From Colocasia esculenta (taxonomy: Eukaryota; Streptophyta; Magnoliopsida; Alismatales; Araceae), in the NCBI GenBank assembly GCA_014218235.1, contig CM024755.1:42118109-42182108 (forward strand): a DNA stretch of 64,000 nt, in the 5' to 3' direction. The notes beneath the pieces were generated by a model. That model was given only the letters and a program-made list of their open reading frames with translations. It made no database searches and had not been told where the DNA came from. The stretch's first letter is position 1. The number at the start of each line of letters is the position of its first letter. Shown here in pieces: positions 1 through 12,200 of the stretch. Position numbers and translations under genes: made by a program.

Positions 1-2335
1 TGGCCCTTTATATATACTTGGCTGTTTTTTAGATCCGTCATTTCAATGCCCAACCCAATCCGGGGATCCAAATTGGATTCCGTCAGTTCCCACACGTCAC
101 TTTAACCCACCTAGTCGTGTCGGAGAAAACGGCACACAGATCCGATCCCTATTTGGGATTTTTGACCCCTGTGTTGTAGGTTTTAGCCCTTTATATATAC
201 TTGGCTGTTTTTTATATCCGTCATTTCAATGCCCACCCCAATCCAGGGATCCAAATTGGATTTTTTCAGTCAACACACGTCACTTTAACCCAGTCGGTCC
301 TGTCGGAGACAACGGCACGCCGATCCGATCCCTATTTGGGATTTTGGACCTCCGGGTTGTAGGTTTTAGCCCTTTATATATACTTGGCTATTTTTAAGAT
401 CCGTCAATTCAATGCCCAACCCAATCCGGGGATCCAAATTGGATTCTGTCAGTTCGCACACATCACTTTAACCCACTCGGTCGTGTCGGAGAAAACGGCA
501 TGCGATCCGATCCCTATTTGGGATTTTGGCCCCCCAGATTGTAGGATTTATCCCTTTATATATACTTGGCTGTTTTTTAGATCCGTCAATTCATTGCCCA
601 ACCCAATCCGCGGATCCAAATTGGATTCTGTCAGTTCGCACACATCACTTTAACCCACTCTGTCGTGTCGGAGAAAACGGCATGCGATCCGATCCCTATT
701 TGGGATTTTGGACCCCCGGATTGTAGGTTTTATCCCTTTATATATACTTGGCTATTTTTTAGATCCGTCATTTCAATGCCCAACCCAATCTGGGGATCCA
801 AATTGGATTCTGTCAGTTCCCACATGTCACTTTAACCCACCGAGTCGTGTCAGAGAAAATGACACGCCGATCCGATCCCTATTTTGGATTTTGGACCCCC
901 GGGTTGTAGGTTTTAGCCCTTTATATATACTTGGCTGTTGTTTAGATCCGTCATTTCAATGCCCAACCCAGTCCGGAGATCCAAATTGGATTTCATCAGT
1001 TCCCACACGTCACTTTAACCCACCCGGTCGTGTTGGAGAAAGTGGTACGCCGATCTGATCCCTATTTGGGATTTTGGACCGACGGGTTGTAGGTTTTAGC
1101 CCTTTATATATACTTGGTTGTTTTTTAGATCCGTCATTTCAATGCCCAACCCAATCCGGAAGTCCAAATTGGATTCCGTCATTTCCCACACGTCACTTTA
1201 ACCCACCCGGTCGTGTCGGAGAAAACGGCACGCCGATCCGATCCCTATTTGGGATTTTGGACCTTCGGGTTGTAGGTTTTAGCCCTTTATATATACTTGG
1301 CTATTTTTTAGATCCGTCTTTTCAATGCCCAACCCAATCCGGAGATCCAAATTGGATTTCGTCAGTTCCCACACAACACTTTAACCCACCCGGTCGTGTC
1401 GGAGAAAACAACACGTCGATCTGATCCCTATTTGTGATTTTGGACCCCCGGGTTGTAGGTTTTAACCCGTTATAAATACTTGGCTATTTTTTAGATCCGT
1501 CATTTCAATGCCCAACCCAATCTGGGGATCCAAATTGGATTCCGTCAGTCCCCACACGCCATTTTAACCCACTCGGTCGTGTCGGAGAAAACAGCATGCC
1601 GATCCAATCCCTATTTGAGATTTTGGACCTCCGGGTTGTTGGTTTTAGCCCTTTATATATACTTGGCTATTTTTTAGATCCGTCATTTCAATGCCCAACC
1701 CAATCCGGGAGTCCAAATTGGATTCCGTCATTTCCCACACGTCACTTTAACCCACCCGGTCGTGTCGGAGAAAACGGCACGCCGATCCGATCCCTATTTT
1801 GGATTTTGGACACCCGGGTTGTAGGTTTTGACCCTTTATACATACTTGACTATTTTTTAGATCCGTCATTTCAATGCCCAACCCAATCCGGGGATCCAAA
1901 TTGGATTCTGTTAGTCCCCACACGTCACTTTAACCCACTCGGTCGTGTCGGAGAAAACGGCACGCCGATCCGATCCCTATTTGGGATTTTGCACCCCCGG
2001 GTTGTAGGTTTTAGCCCATTATTTATACTAGGCTATTTTTTAGATCTATCATTTCAATGTCCAACCCAATCCGGAGATCCAAATTGGATTCTGTCTATTC
2101 GCACACATCACTTTAACCCAGCCGGTCGTGTCGGAGAAAACGACACACCGATCTGATCCCTATTTGGGATTTTGGACCCCAGGTTGTAGGTTTTACCCTT
2201 TATAAATACTTGACTGTTTTTTAGATCCGTCAATTGAACGCCCAACCCAACCCGGGAGTCCAAATTGGATTCCGTCAGTTCCCACACGTCACTTTAACAC
2301 ACCCGGTCATGTCAGAGAAAACGACACATCGATCC
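1..2335. repeat. 183-bp satellite, array A
   Basis: About 12.8 head-to-tail monomers of 182-183 bp. The landmark CCCTTTATATATACTTGG recurs at 4, 187, 370, 552, 734 and 917. Each monomer then contains a block around AGATCCGTCATTTCAATGCC, a GGATCCAAATTGGAT dyad (often with a BamHI site), CACACGTCACTTTAACCCAC, GTGTCGGAGAAAACGGCACG and ATCCCTATTTGGGATTTTGG. Monomers differ by scattered substitutions and rare 1-bp indels. The first monomers match a block starting near 9175, so this array belongs to the same higher-order group as array B. The array continues beyond the left window edge and stops inside a monomer at 2335, where a foreign element is inserted. No gene is seen. Confidence 0.97.
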
Positions 2336-3252
2336 TTGTTAGGAACGGATGGGTGGAAGGATCAGATCAAGAAGGGGGGGTTGAATAGATCTAATACTGA
2401 TTAACGCGGAAGCTTAGGCAATTTAAAATAACTTTGAATTAAAGATCAAATTACCCAATTAATTCACTGATCTGAAGTGTGATTAGAGTGTGAGCAAAAC
2501 AATTAGTAGTGTGAACGAAATCCCTATGCATACATCTAGCGAGATACAAAGGCAAACCACAATTCAAACCATTGCACAGAGTATTTTTAGGTGGTTCGAA
2601 AATCACCTCCAGTGACTTCTACATCCACCCCTCACACAGTGAGGCCACACTGCTCAAAAACTCTGAGTACAACTCACACTGGAGCACGACGACTCCAAAC
2701 ACCCTTGAGCACAACGACTCAAGAAACACCTGGAGCACGACGACTCCAAACTGAGCACGACAGCTCAAACAACAACGGAGTACGACGACTCCAAACTGAG
2801 CACGATGGCTCAAATAACAACCGGAGTTCGACGACTCCAAACTGAGCACGATGGCTCAAACCACACAGTGAGTGTGACGACTCACAAACTACTGAGCACG
2901 CAGGCTCACAAACCACTTGCTAGAAAAACACAAGACTCAGATCCTCTAGCAAAAGATCTAGTCCAACAAGAGTGAATTCATGAGACTCATGCAACAACCC
3001 ATGCACAATCTCAGAATTACTCTGAAGAGAAAAATGAAGATGAGAATTGGATTGATAGTTTTTCTCTTCAGATGTACTCCCTTGTAGAAGGTCGAATTGT
3101 GAAGGGCTTTGATCTTTGGAAGTTCCTGGACGATGCTCTGCACTTTGATCTTCAGGATCTTCCTTGAATTCTTCACAGAAATCGGCTTCTACTTGATCTG
3201 CTTCCTTGAGGTGCTCCAATTGCATCTTCAACGATCAATATTCTTCTCCAAC
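2336..3252. mobile_element. LTR-like insertion, unclassified, about 0.91 kb
   Basis: Non-satellite sequence interrupts one monomer. It starts TGTTAGGAACGG (2337) and reaches TTCTTCTCCA (3250), so it has the TG...CA ends of a plant LTR. About 40 bp in there is a G7 tract followed by TTGAATAG, a kind of sequence I associate with plant Copia-type LTRs and non-autonomous derivatives. No PBS, PPT or pol sequence is present and I see no target-site duplication. About 9 bp of the host monomer appears missing at the junction. A solo LTR or a non-autonomous element are both possible. A 103-codon minus-strand open frame (3231-2920) is low-complexity and unsupported as a gene. Confidence 0.6.
2681..2890. 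repeat. Minisatellite of alternating small hairpins, unit about 46 bp
   Basis: Units starting with GGAG at 2681, 2732, 2777 and 2823 (spacing 51, 45, 46) each contain a GGAGT...ACTCC dyad followed by a TGAGC...GCTCA dyad, for example GGAGTACGACGACTCC and TGAGCACGATGGCTCA. A degenerate GAGTGTGACGACTC unit follows. It lies wholly inside the LTR-like insertion. Each half-unit can fold into a 5-bp stem with a 6-nt loop. I cannot assign a function. Confidence 0.85.
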
Positions 3253-6200
3253 TTGGGATTTTGGACCCCCGGGTTGTAGGTTTTAGGCCTTTATATATAC
3301 TTGGTTGTTTTTTAGATCCGTCAATTCAATGCCCAACCAAATCCGGGAGTCCAAATTGGATTCCGTCAGTTCCCACACGTCACTTTAACCCACCCGGTCG
3401 TGTCGGAGCAAACAGCACGCCGATCCGATCCTTATTTGGGATTTTGGACCTCCAAGTTGTAGGTTTTGACCCTTTATACATACCTGACTATTTTTTAGGT
3501 CCGTTATTTCAATGCCCAACCCAATCCGAGGATCCAAATTGGATTCCGTCAGTTCCCACACGTCACTTTAACCCACCCAGTCGTGTCGGAGAAAACGGCA
3601 CGCAGATTCGATCCCTATTTGGGATTTTGGACCTCCGGGTTGTAGGTTTTAGCCCTTTATATATACTTGGCTATTTTTTAGATCCACCATTTCAATGCCC
3701 AACCCAATCCGGGAATCCAAATTGGATTTCGTCAGTTCCCACACGTCACTTTAACCCACCCGGTCGTGTCGGAGAAAATGACACACCGATCCGATCCCTA
3801 TTTGGGATTTTGGACCCCCGGGTGGTAGGTTTTTGCCCGTTATGTATAATTGGCTGTTTTTTAGATCTGTCATTTCAATGCCCAACCCAATCCGGGATCC
3901 AAATTGGATTCCGCCGGTTCCCACATGTCACTTTAACCCACCCAGTCGTGTCAGAGAAAACGACACACCGATTCGATCCCTATTTGGGATTTTGGACCCC
4001 TGGGTTGTAGGTCTTAGCCCTTTATATATACTTGGCTATTTTTTAGAACTGTCATTTCAATGCCCAACCCAATCCGGGAGTCCAAATTGGATTCCGTCAG
4101 TTCCCACACGTCACTTTAACCCACCCGGTCGTGTCAGAGCAAACGGCACGCCGATCCGATCCCTATTTGAGATTTTGCACCCCCAGGGTGTAGGTTTTGA
4201 CCCTTTATACATACTTGACTGTTTTTTAGATCCGTCATTTCAATGCCAAACCCACTCTGGGGATCCAAATTGGATTCTGTCAATCCCCACATGTCACTTT
4301 AACACACCTGGTCGTGTCAGAGAAAACCGCACGCCGATCCGATCCCTATTTGGGATTTTGGACCTCCGGGTTGTAGGTATTAGCCCTTTATATATACATG
4401 GCTATTTTTTAGATCCGTCATTTTAATGCCCAACCCAATCCGGGGATCCAAATTGTATTCCGTCAGTTCCCACACGTCACATTAACCCACCCGGTCGTGT
4501 CGGAGAAAACGGCACGCCGATACGATCCCTATTAGGGATTTTGGACCCCCGGGTTGTAGGTTTTAGCCCTTTATATATACTTGACTGTTTTTTAGATCTG
4601 TCATTTCAATGCCCAACCCAATCCGGGAGTCCAAATTGGATTCCGTCAGTTCCAACACGTCACTTTAACCCACCCGGTCGTGTCAGAGAAAATGGCACGC
4701 TGATCCGATCCCTATTTGGGATTTTGGACCCCCGAGTTGTAGGTTTTGGCCCTTTATATATACTTGGCTATTTTTTAAATCCATCATTTCAATGCCCAAC
4801 TTAATCCGGGGATCCAAATTGGATTCCGTCAGTCCCCACACGTCACATTAACCCACTCGGTCGTGTCGGAGAAAACGGCACGCCGATCCGATTCCTATTT
4901 GGGATTTTGGACCCCCAGGTTGTAGATTTTAGCCCTTTATATATACTTAGCTATTTTTTAGATCCGTCATTTCAATGCCCAACCCATTCCGGGGATCAAA
5001 ATTTGATTCCGTTAGTCCCCACACGTCACTTTAACCCACCCAGTCATGTTGGAGAAAACGGCACACCGATCCGATCCCTATTTGGGATTTTGGACCCCCG
5101 GGTTGTAGGTTTTAGCCCTTTATATATACTTGGTTGTTTTTTAGATCCGTCATTTCAATGCCCAACCCAATTCGGTGATCCAAATTGGATTCCGTCAGTT
5201 TCCACACGTCACTTTAACCCACCCAGTCGTGTCGGAGAAAACGGCATGCCGATCCGATCCCTATTTGGGATTTTGGACCCCCGTGTTGTAGGTTTTAGCC
5301 CTTTATATATACTTGGCTGTTTTTTAGATCCGTCATTTCAATGCCCAACCCAATCCGGGGATCCAAATTGGATTCCCTCAGTTCCCACACGTCACTTTAA
5401 CCCACCCGATCGTGTCGGAGAAAACGGCACGTCGATCCGAACCCTATTTGGGATTTTGGACCCCCGGGTTGTAGGTTTTAGCCCTTTATATATACTTTGT
5501 TGTTTTTTAAATCTGTCATTTCAATGCCCAACCCAATCCAGGAGTCCAAATTGGATTCCTTCAGTTCCCACACGTCACTTTAACCCACCCGATCGTGTGG
5601 AGCAAACGGCACGCCGATTCGATCCCTATTTGGGATTTTGAATCCCCGGGTTGTATGTTTTAGCCCTTTATATATACTTGGCTATATTTTAGATCCGTCA
5701 TTTCAATGCCCAACCCAATTCGGGGATTCAAATTGGATTCCGTCAGTTCCCACACTTTAACCCATCCGATCGTGTCAGAAAAAACGGCACATCGATCCGA
5801 TCCCTTTTTGGGATTTTGGACCCCCGGCTTGTAGTTTTTAGCCCTTTATATATACTTGGCTATTTTTTAAATCCGTCATTTCAATGCCCAACCCAATCCA
5901 GGAGTCCAAATTGGATTCCGTCAGTTCCCACACGTCACTTTAACCCACCGGGCCGTGTCGGAGCAAACGGCACCCCGATCCGATCCCTCTTCCGGATTTT
6001 GGACCCCCAGGTTGTAGGTTTTGACCCTTTATACATACTTGACTGTTTTTTAGATCCGTCATTTCAATGCCCAACCCAATCCGGGGATCCAAATTAGATT
6101 TCGTCAGTTCACACACGTCACTTTAACATACCCGGTCATGTCGGAGAAAACGGCACGCCGATCCGATCCCTATTTGGGATTTTGGACCTCCGGGTTGTAG

Positions 6201-9200
6201 GTTTTAGCCCTTTATATATACTTGGCTATTTTTTAGATCCGTCATTTCAATGCTAAACCCAATCCAGTGATCCAAATTGGATTCCTTCAGTTCCCACACG
6301 TCACTTTAACCCACCCGGTCAAGTCGGAGAAAACGGCACGCCGATCCGATCCCTATTTGGGATTTTGGCGCCCCGGGTTATAGGTTTTATCCCTTTATAT
6401 ATAATTGGCTGTTTTTTAGATCCGTCAGTTCAATGCCCAGCCCAATCCGAGAGTCCAAATTGGATTCCGTTAGTTCCCTCACGTCACTTTAACCCACTCG
6501 GTCATGTCGGAGCGAACGACACACCGATCCGATCCCAATTTGGGATTTTGGACCCCCAGGTTGTAGGTTTTGACCCTTTATACATACTTGACTGTTTTTC
6601 AGATACGTCAATTGAACGCCCAACCCAACCTGAGAGTCCAAATTGGATTCCGTCAGATCCCACACGTCACTTTAACCCACCTGGTCGTGTCGAAGAAAAC
6701 GGCACGCCGATCCAATCCCTATTTGGGATTTTGGACCCCCAGGTTGTAGGTTTTAGCCCATTATATATACTTGGTTGTTTTTTAGATCCGTCATTTCAAT
6801 GCCAAACCCAATTCTGAGATCCAAATTGGATTCCGTCAGTTCCCACACGTCACTTTAACCCACCCGGTCGTGTCGGAGAAAACGGCACGCCGATCCGATC
6901 CCTATTTGAGATTTTGGACCCCCGGGTTGTAGGTTTTAGCCCTTTATATATACTTGGCTATATTTTAGATCCGTCATTTCAATGCCCAACCCAATCCGGG
7001 GATCTAAATTGGATTCCGTCAGTTCCCACACGTCACTTTAACCCACCTGGTCGTGTCGGAGGAAACAACACGCCAATCCGATCCCAATTTGGGATTTTGG
7101 ACCTCCGGGTTGTAGGGTTTAGCCCTTTATATATACATGTCTGTTGTTTAGATCCGTCATTTCAATGCCCAACCTAATCCGGGGATCCAAATTGGATTCC
7201 GTCAGTTCACACACATCACTTTAACCCACCCGATCGTGTCGGAGAAAACGGCACGTCGATCCGATCCCTATTTGGGATTTTGGATCCCCGGGTTGTAGGT
7301 TTTAGCTCTTTATATATACTTGGTTGTTTTTTAAATCCGTCATTTCAATGCCCAACCCAATCCAGGAGTCCAAATTGGATTCCGTCAGTTCCCACAAGCC
7401 ACTTTAACCTACCGGGCCGTGTCGGAGCAAACGGCACGCCGATCCGATCCCTCTTTGGGATTTTGTACCCCCAGGTTGTAGGTTTTGACCCTTTATACAA
7501 ACTTGACTGTTTTTTAGATCCGTCATTTCAATGCCCAACCCAATCCGGGGATCCAAATTGGATTCCGTCAGTTCCCACATGTCGGTTTCACCCACCCGGT
7601 CTTGTCAGAGAAAACAACACGCCAATCCGATTCCTATTTGGGATTTTGGACCGCCGAGTTGAAGGTTTTAGCCCTTTATATATACTTGGTTGTTTTTTAG
7701 ATCGGTCATTTCAACGCCCAACCCAATCTGGGAGTCCAAATTGGATTCCGTCAGTTCCCACACGTCACTTTAACCCACCCGGTCGTGTCGAAGAAAACGG
7801 CAAGCCGATCCGATCCGTATTTGTGATTTAGGACCTCCGGGTTGTAGGTTTTAGCCCTTTATATATACTAGGCTATTTTTTAGATCTGTCATTTCAATGC
7901 CCAACCCAATCTGGGAATCCAAATTGGATTCCGTTAGTTCCCACACGTCACTTTAACCCACCTGGTCGTGTCGGAGAAAACGGCACGCCGACCCGATCCC
8001 TATTTGGGATTTTGGACCCGGAGTTGTAGGTTTTAGCGCTTTATATATACTTGGCTGTTTTTTAGATCTGTCATTTAAATGCCCAACCCAATCCGGGAGT
8101 CCAAATTGGATTCCGTCAGTTCCCACACGTCACTTTAACCCACCCGGTCGTGTCAGAGCAAACGACACGCCGATCTGATCCCTATTTGGAATTTTAGACC
8201 CCTAGGTTGTAGGTTTTGACCCTTTATACATACTTGACTATTTTTTAGATCCGTCATTTCAATGCCCAACCCAATCCGGGGATCCAAATTGGATTCCGTC
8301 AGTTTCCACACGTCACTTCAACCCACCCGGTCGTGTCGGAGAAAACGGCATGCCGATCCGATCCCTATTTGAGATTTTGGACCTCCGGGTTGTTGGTTTT
8401 AGCCGTTTATATATACTTGGTTGTTTTTTAGATCCGTCATTTCAATGCCAAACCCAATTCGGAGATCCAAATTGGATTCCGTCAGTTCCCACACGTCACT
8501 TTAACCCACCCGGTCGTGTCGGAGAAAACGGCACGCCGATCCTATCCCTATTTGAGATTTTGGACCGCCGGGTTGTAGGTTTTAGCCCTTTATATATACT
8601 TGGCTGTTTTTTAGATCCGTCATTTCAATGCCCAACCCAATCCAGGGATCCAAATTGGATTCTGTCAGTCCCCACACGTCACTTTAACCCACTCGGTCGT
8701 GTCGTAGAAAACGGCACGCCGATCTGATCCCTATTTGGGATTTTGGACCCCCGGGTTGTACGTTTTAGCCCTTTATATATACTTGGCTATTTTTTTGATC
8801 CGTCATTTCAATGCCCAACCCAATCCGGGGATCCAAATTGGATTCCGTCAGTTCCCACACGTCACTTTAACCCACCCGGTTGTGTCGGACAAAACAGCAC
8901 GCGGATCCGATCCCTATTTGGGATTTTGGACCCCCGGCTTGTAGGTTTTAGCCCTTTATATATACTTGGCTGTTTTTTAGAGCCGTCAATTCAATGCCCA
9001 ACCCAATTCGGGAGTCCAAATTCGATTCCGTCAGTTCCCACACGTCACTTTAACCCACCCGGTCGTGTCGGAGCAAACGGCACGCCGATCCGATCCCTAT
9101 TTCGGATTTTGGACCCCCAGGTTGTAGGTTTTGACCCTTTATACATACTTTAACCCACCTGGTGGTAGGTTTTGGCCCTTTATATATACTTGGCTGTTTT

Positions 9201-12200
9201 TTAGATCCGTCATTTCAATGCCCAACCCAATCCGGGGATCCAAATTGGATTCCGTCAGTTCCCACACGTCACTTTAACCCACCTAGTCGTGTCGGAGAAA
9301 ACGGCACACCGATCCGATCCCTATTTGGGATTTTGGACCCCTGGGTTGTAAGTTTTAGCCCTTTATATATACTTGGCTGTTTTTTATAACCGTCATTTCA
9401 ATGCCCAACCCAATCCGGGGATCCAAATTGGATTTTTTCAGTCAACACACGTCACTTTAACCCAGTCGGTCGTGTCGGAGACAACGGCACGCCGATCCGA
9501 TCCCTATTTGGGATTTTGGACCTCCGGGTTGTAGGTTTTAGCCCTTTATATATACTTGGCTATTTTTAAGATCCGTCAATTCAATGCCCAACCCAATCCG
9601 GGGATCCAAATTGGATTCTGTCAGTTCGCACACATCACTTTAACCCACTCGGTCGTATCGGAGAAAACGGCATGCGATCCGATCCCTATTTGGGATTTTG
9701 GACCCCCGGATTGTAGGTTTCATCCCATTATATATACTTGGCTGTTTTTTAGATCCGTCATTTCAATGCCCAAGCCAATCCGGGGATCCAAATTGGATTC
9801 CGTCAGTTCCCACATGTCACTTTAACCCATCCGGTCGTGTCGGAGAAAGCAGCATGCCGATCCGATCCCTATTTGGGATTTTGGACCCCCGGGTTGGACG
9901 TTTTAGCCTTTTATATATATGTGGCTTTTTTTTAGATCCGTCATTTCAATGCCCAACCCAATCCGGGGATCCAAATTGGATTCCGTCAGTTCCCACACGT
10001 CATTTTAACCCACCCGGTCGTGTCGGAGCAAACGGCACACCGATCCGATCCCTATTTGGGATTTTGGACCCCAGGGTTGTAGGTTTTAGCCCTTTATATA
10101 TACTTGGCTGTTTTTTATATCCGTCATTTCAATGCCCAACCCAATCCGGGGATCCAAATTGGATTTTGTCAGTCAACACACGTCACTTTAACCCAGTCGG
10201 TCGTGTCGGAGAAAACGGCACGTCGATCCGATCCCTATTTGGGATTTTGGACCTCCGGGTTGTAGGTTTTAGCCCTTTATATATACTTGGCTATTTTTAA
10301 GATCCGTCAATTCAATGCCCAACCCAATCCGGGGATCCAAATTGGATTCTGTCAGTTCGCACACATCACTTTAACCCACTCTGTCGTGTCGGAGAAAACG
10401 GCATGCGATACGATCCCTATTTGGGATTTTGGACCCCCGGATTGTAGGTTTTATCCCTTTATATATACTTGGCTATTTTTTAGATCCGTCATTTCAATGC
10501 CAAAACAATCCCGGGATCCAAATTGGATTCCTTCAGTTCCCACATGTCACTTTAACCCATCCGGTCGTGATGGGGAAAGCAGCATGCCGATCCGATCCCT
10601 ATTTGGGATTTTGGCCCCCCGGGTTGTACGTTTTAGCCTTTTATATATACTTGGATATTTTTTAGATCTGTCATTTCAATGCCCAACCCAATCTGGGGAT
10701 CCAAATTGGATTCCATCAGTTCCCACACGTCACTTTAACCCACCCGGTCGTGTCGGAGAAAACGGCACGCCGATCCGATCCCTATTTGGGATTTTGGACC
10801 TCCGGGTTGTAGGTTTTAGCCCTTTATATATACTTGGCTATTTTTTAGATCTGTCATTTCAATGCCCAACCCAATCCGGGGATACAAATTGGATTCCGTC
10901 AGTTCCCACACGTCACTTTAACCCACCCGGTCGTGTCGGAGAAAACGGCACGCCGATCCGATCCCTATTTGGGATTTTGGACCCCCGGGTTGCAGGTTTT
11001 AGCCCTTTATATATACTTGGTTGTTTTTTAGATCCGTCATTTCATTGCCCAACCCATTCCGGGGATCCAAATTGGATTCCGTTAGTTCCCTCACGTCACT
11101 TTAACCCACCCGGTCATGTCGGAGAAAACGACACGCCGATCCGATCCCTATTTGGGATTTTAGACCCCCGGGTGGTAGGTTTTAGCCCTTTATATATACT
11201 TGGCTGTTTTTTAGATCCGTCATTTCAATGCCCAACCCAATCTGGGGATCCAAATTGGATTCTGTCAGTTCCCACATGTCACTTTAACCCACCGAGTCGT
11301 GTCAGAGAAAATGACACGCCGATCCGATCCCTATTTTGGATTTTGGACCCCCGGGTTGTAGGTTTTATCCCTTTATATATACTTGGCTGTTGTTTAGATC
11401 CGTCATTTCAATGCCCAACCCAATCCGGAGATCCAAATTGGATTTCATCAGTTCCCACACGTCACTTTAACCCACCTGGTCGTGTCGGAGAAAACAACAC
11501 GTCGATCTGATCCCTATTTGAGATTTTGGACCCCCGGGTTGTAGGTTTTAACCCGTTATAAATACTTGGCTATTTTTTAGATCCGTCATTTCAATGCCCA
11601 ACCCAATCTGAGGATCCAAATTGGATTCCGTCAGTCCCCACACGCCATTTTAACCCACTCGGTCATGTCAGAGAAAACGGCATGCCGATCCGATCCCTAT
11701 TTGAGATTTTGGACCTCCGGAGTGTTGGTTTTAGCCCTTTATATATACTTGGCTATTTTTTAGATCCGTCATTTCAATGCCCAACCCAATCCGGGAGTCC
11801 AAATTGGATTCCGTCATTTCCCACACGTCACTTTAACCCACCCAGTCATGTAGGTTTTAGCCGTTTATATATACTTGGCTATTTTTTAGATCCGTCATTT
11901 CAATGCCCAACCCAATACGGAGATCCAAATTGGATTCTGTCAGTCCCCACACGTCACTTTAACCCAATCGATCGTGTCGGAGAAAACGGCACGCCGATCC
12001 GATCCCTATTTGGGATTTTGGACCCCCGGGTTGTAGGTTTTAGCCCTTTATATATACTTGGCTATTTTTTAGATCCGTCATTTCAATGCCCAAACCAATT
12101 CGGGGATCCAAATTGGATTCTGTCTGTTCGCACACATCACTTTAACCCAGCCGGTCGTGTCGGAGAAAACGGCACGCCGATCCATTCCCTATTTGGGATT

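Noticed and set aside
1..2335. rDNA spacer (5S or 45S IGS subrepeats) or a CRISPR-like array
   Set aside because: No 5S or 45S coding sequence or plant Pol I promoter motif is found nearby, and the units are contiguous monomers with no unique spacers.
2920..3231. 103-codon minus-strand open frame in the LTR-like insertion
   Set aside because: Acidic, Ser-rich, low-complexity translation with no recognisable domain.
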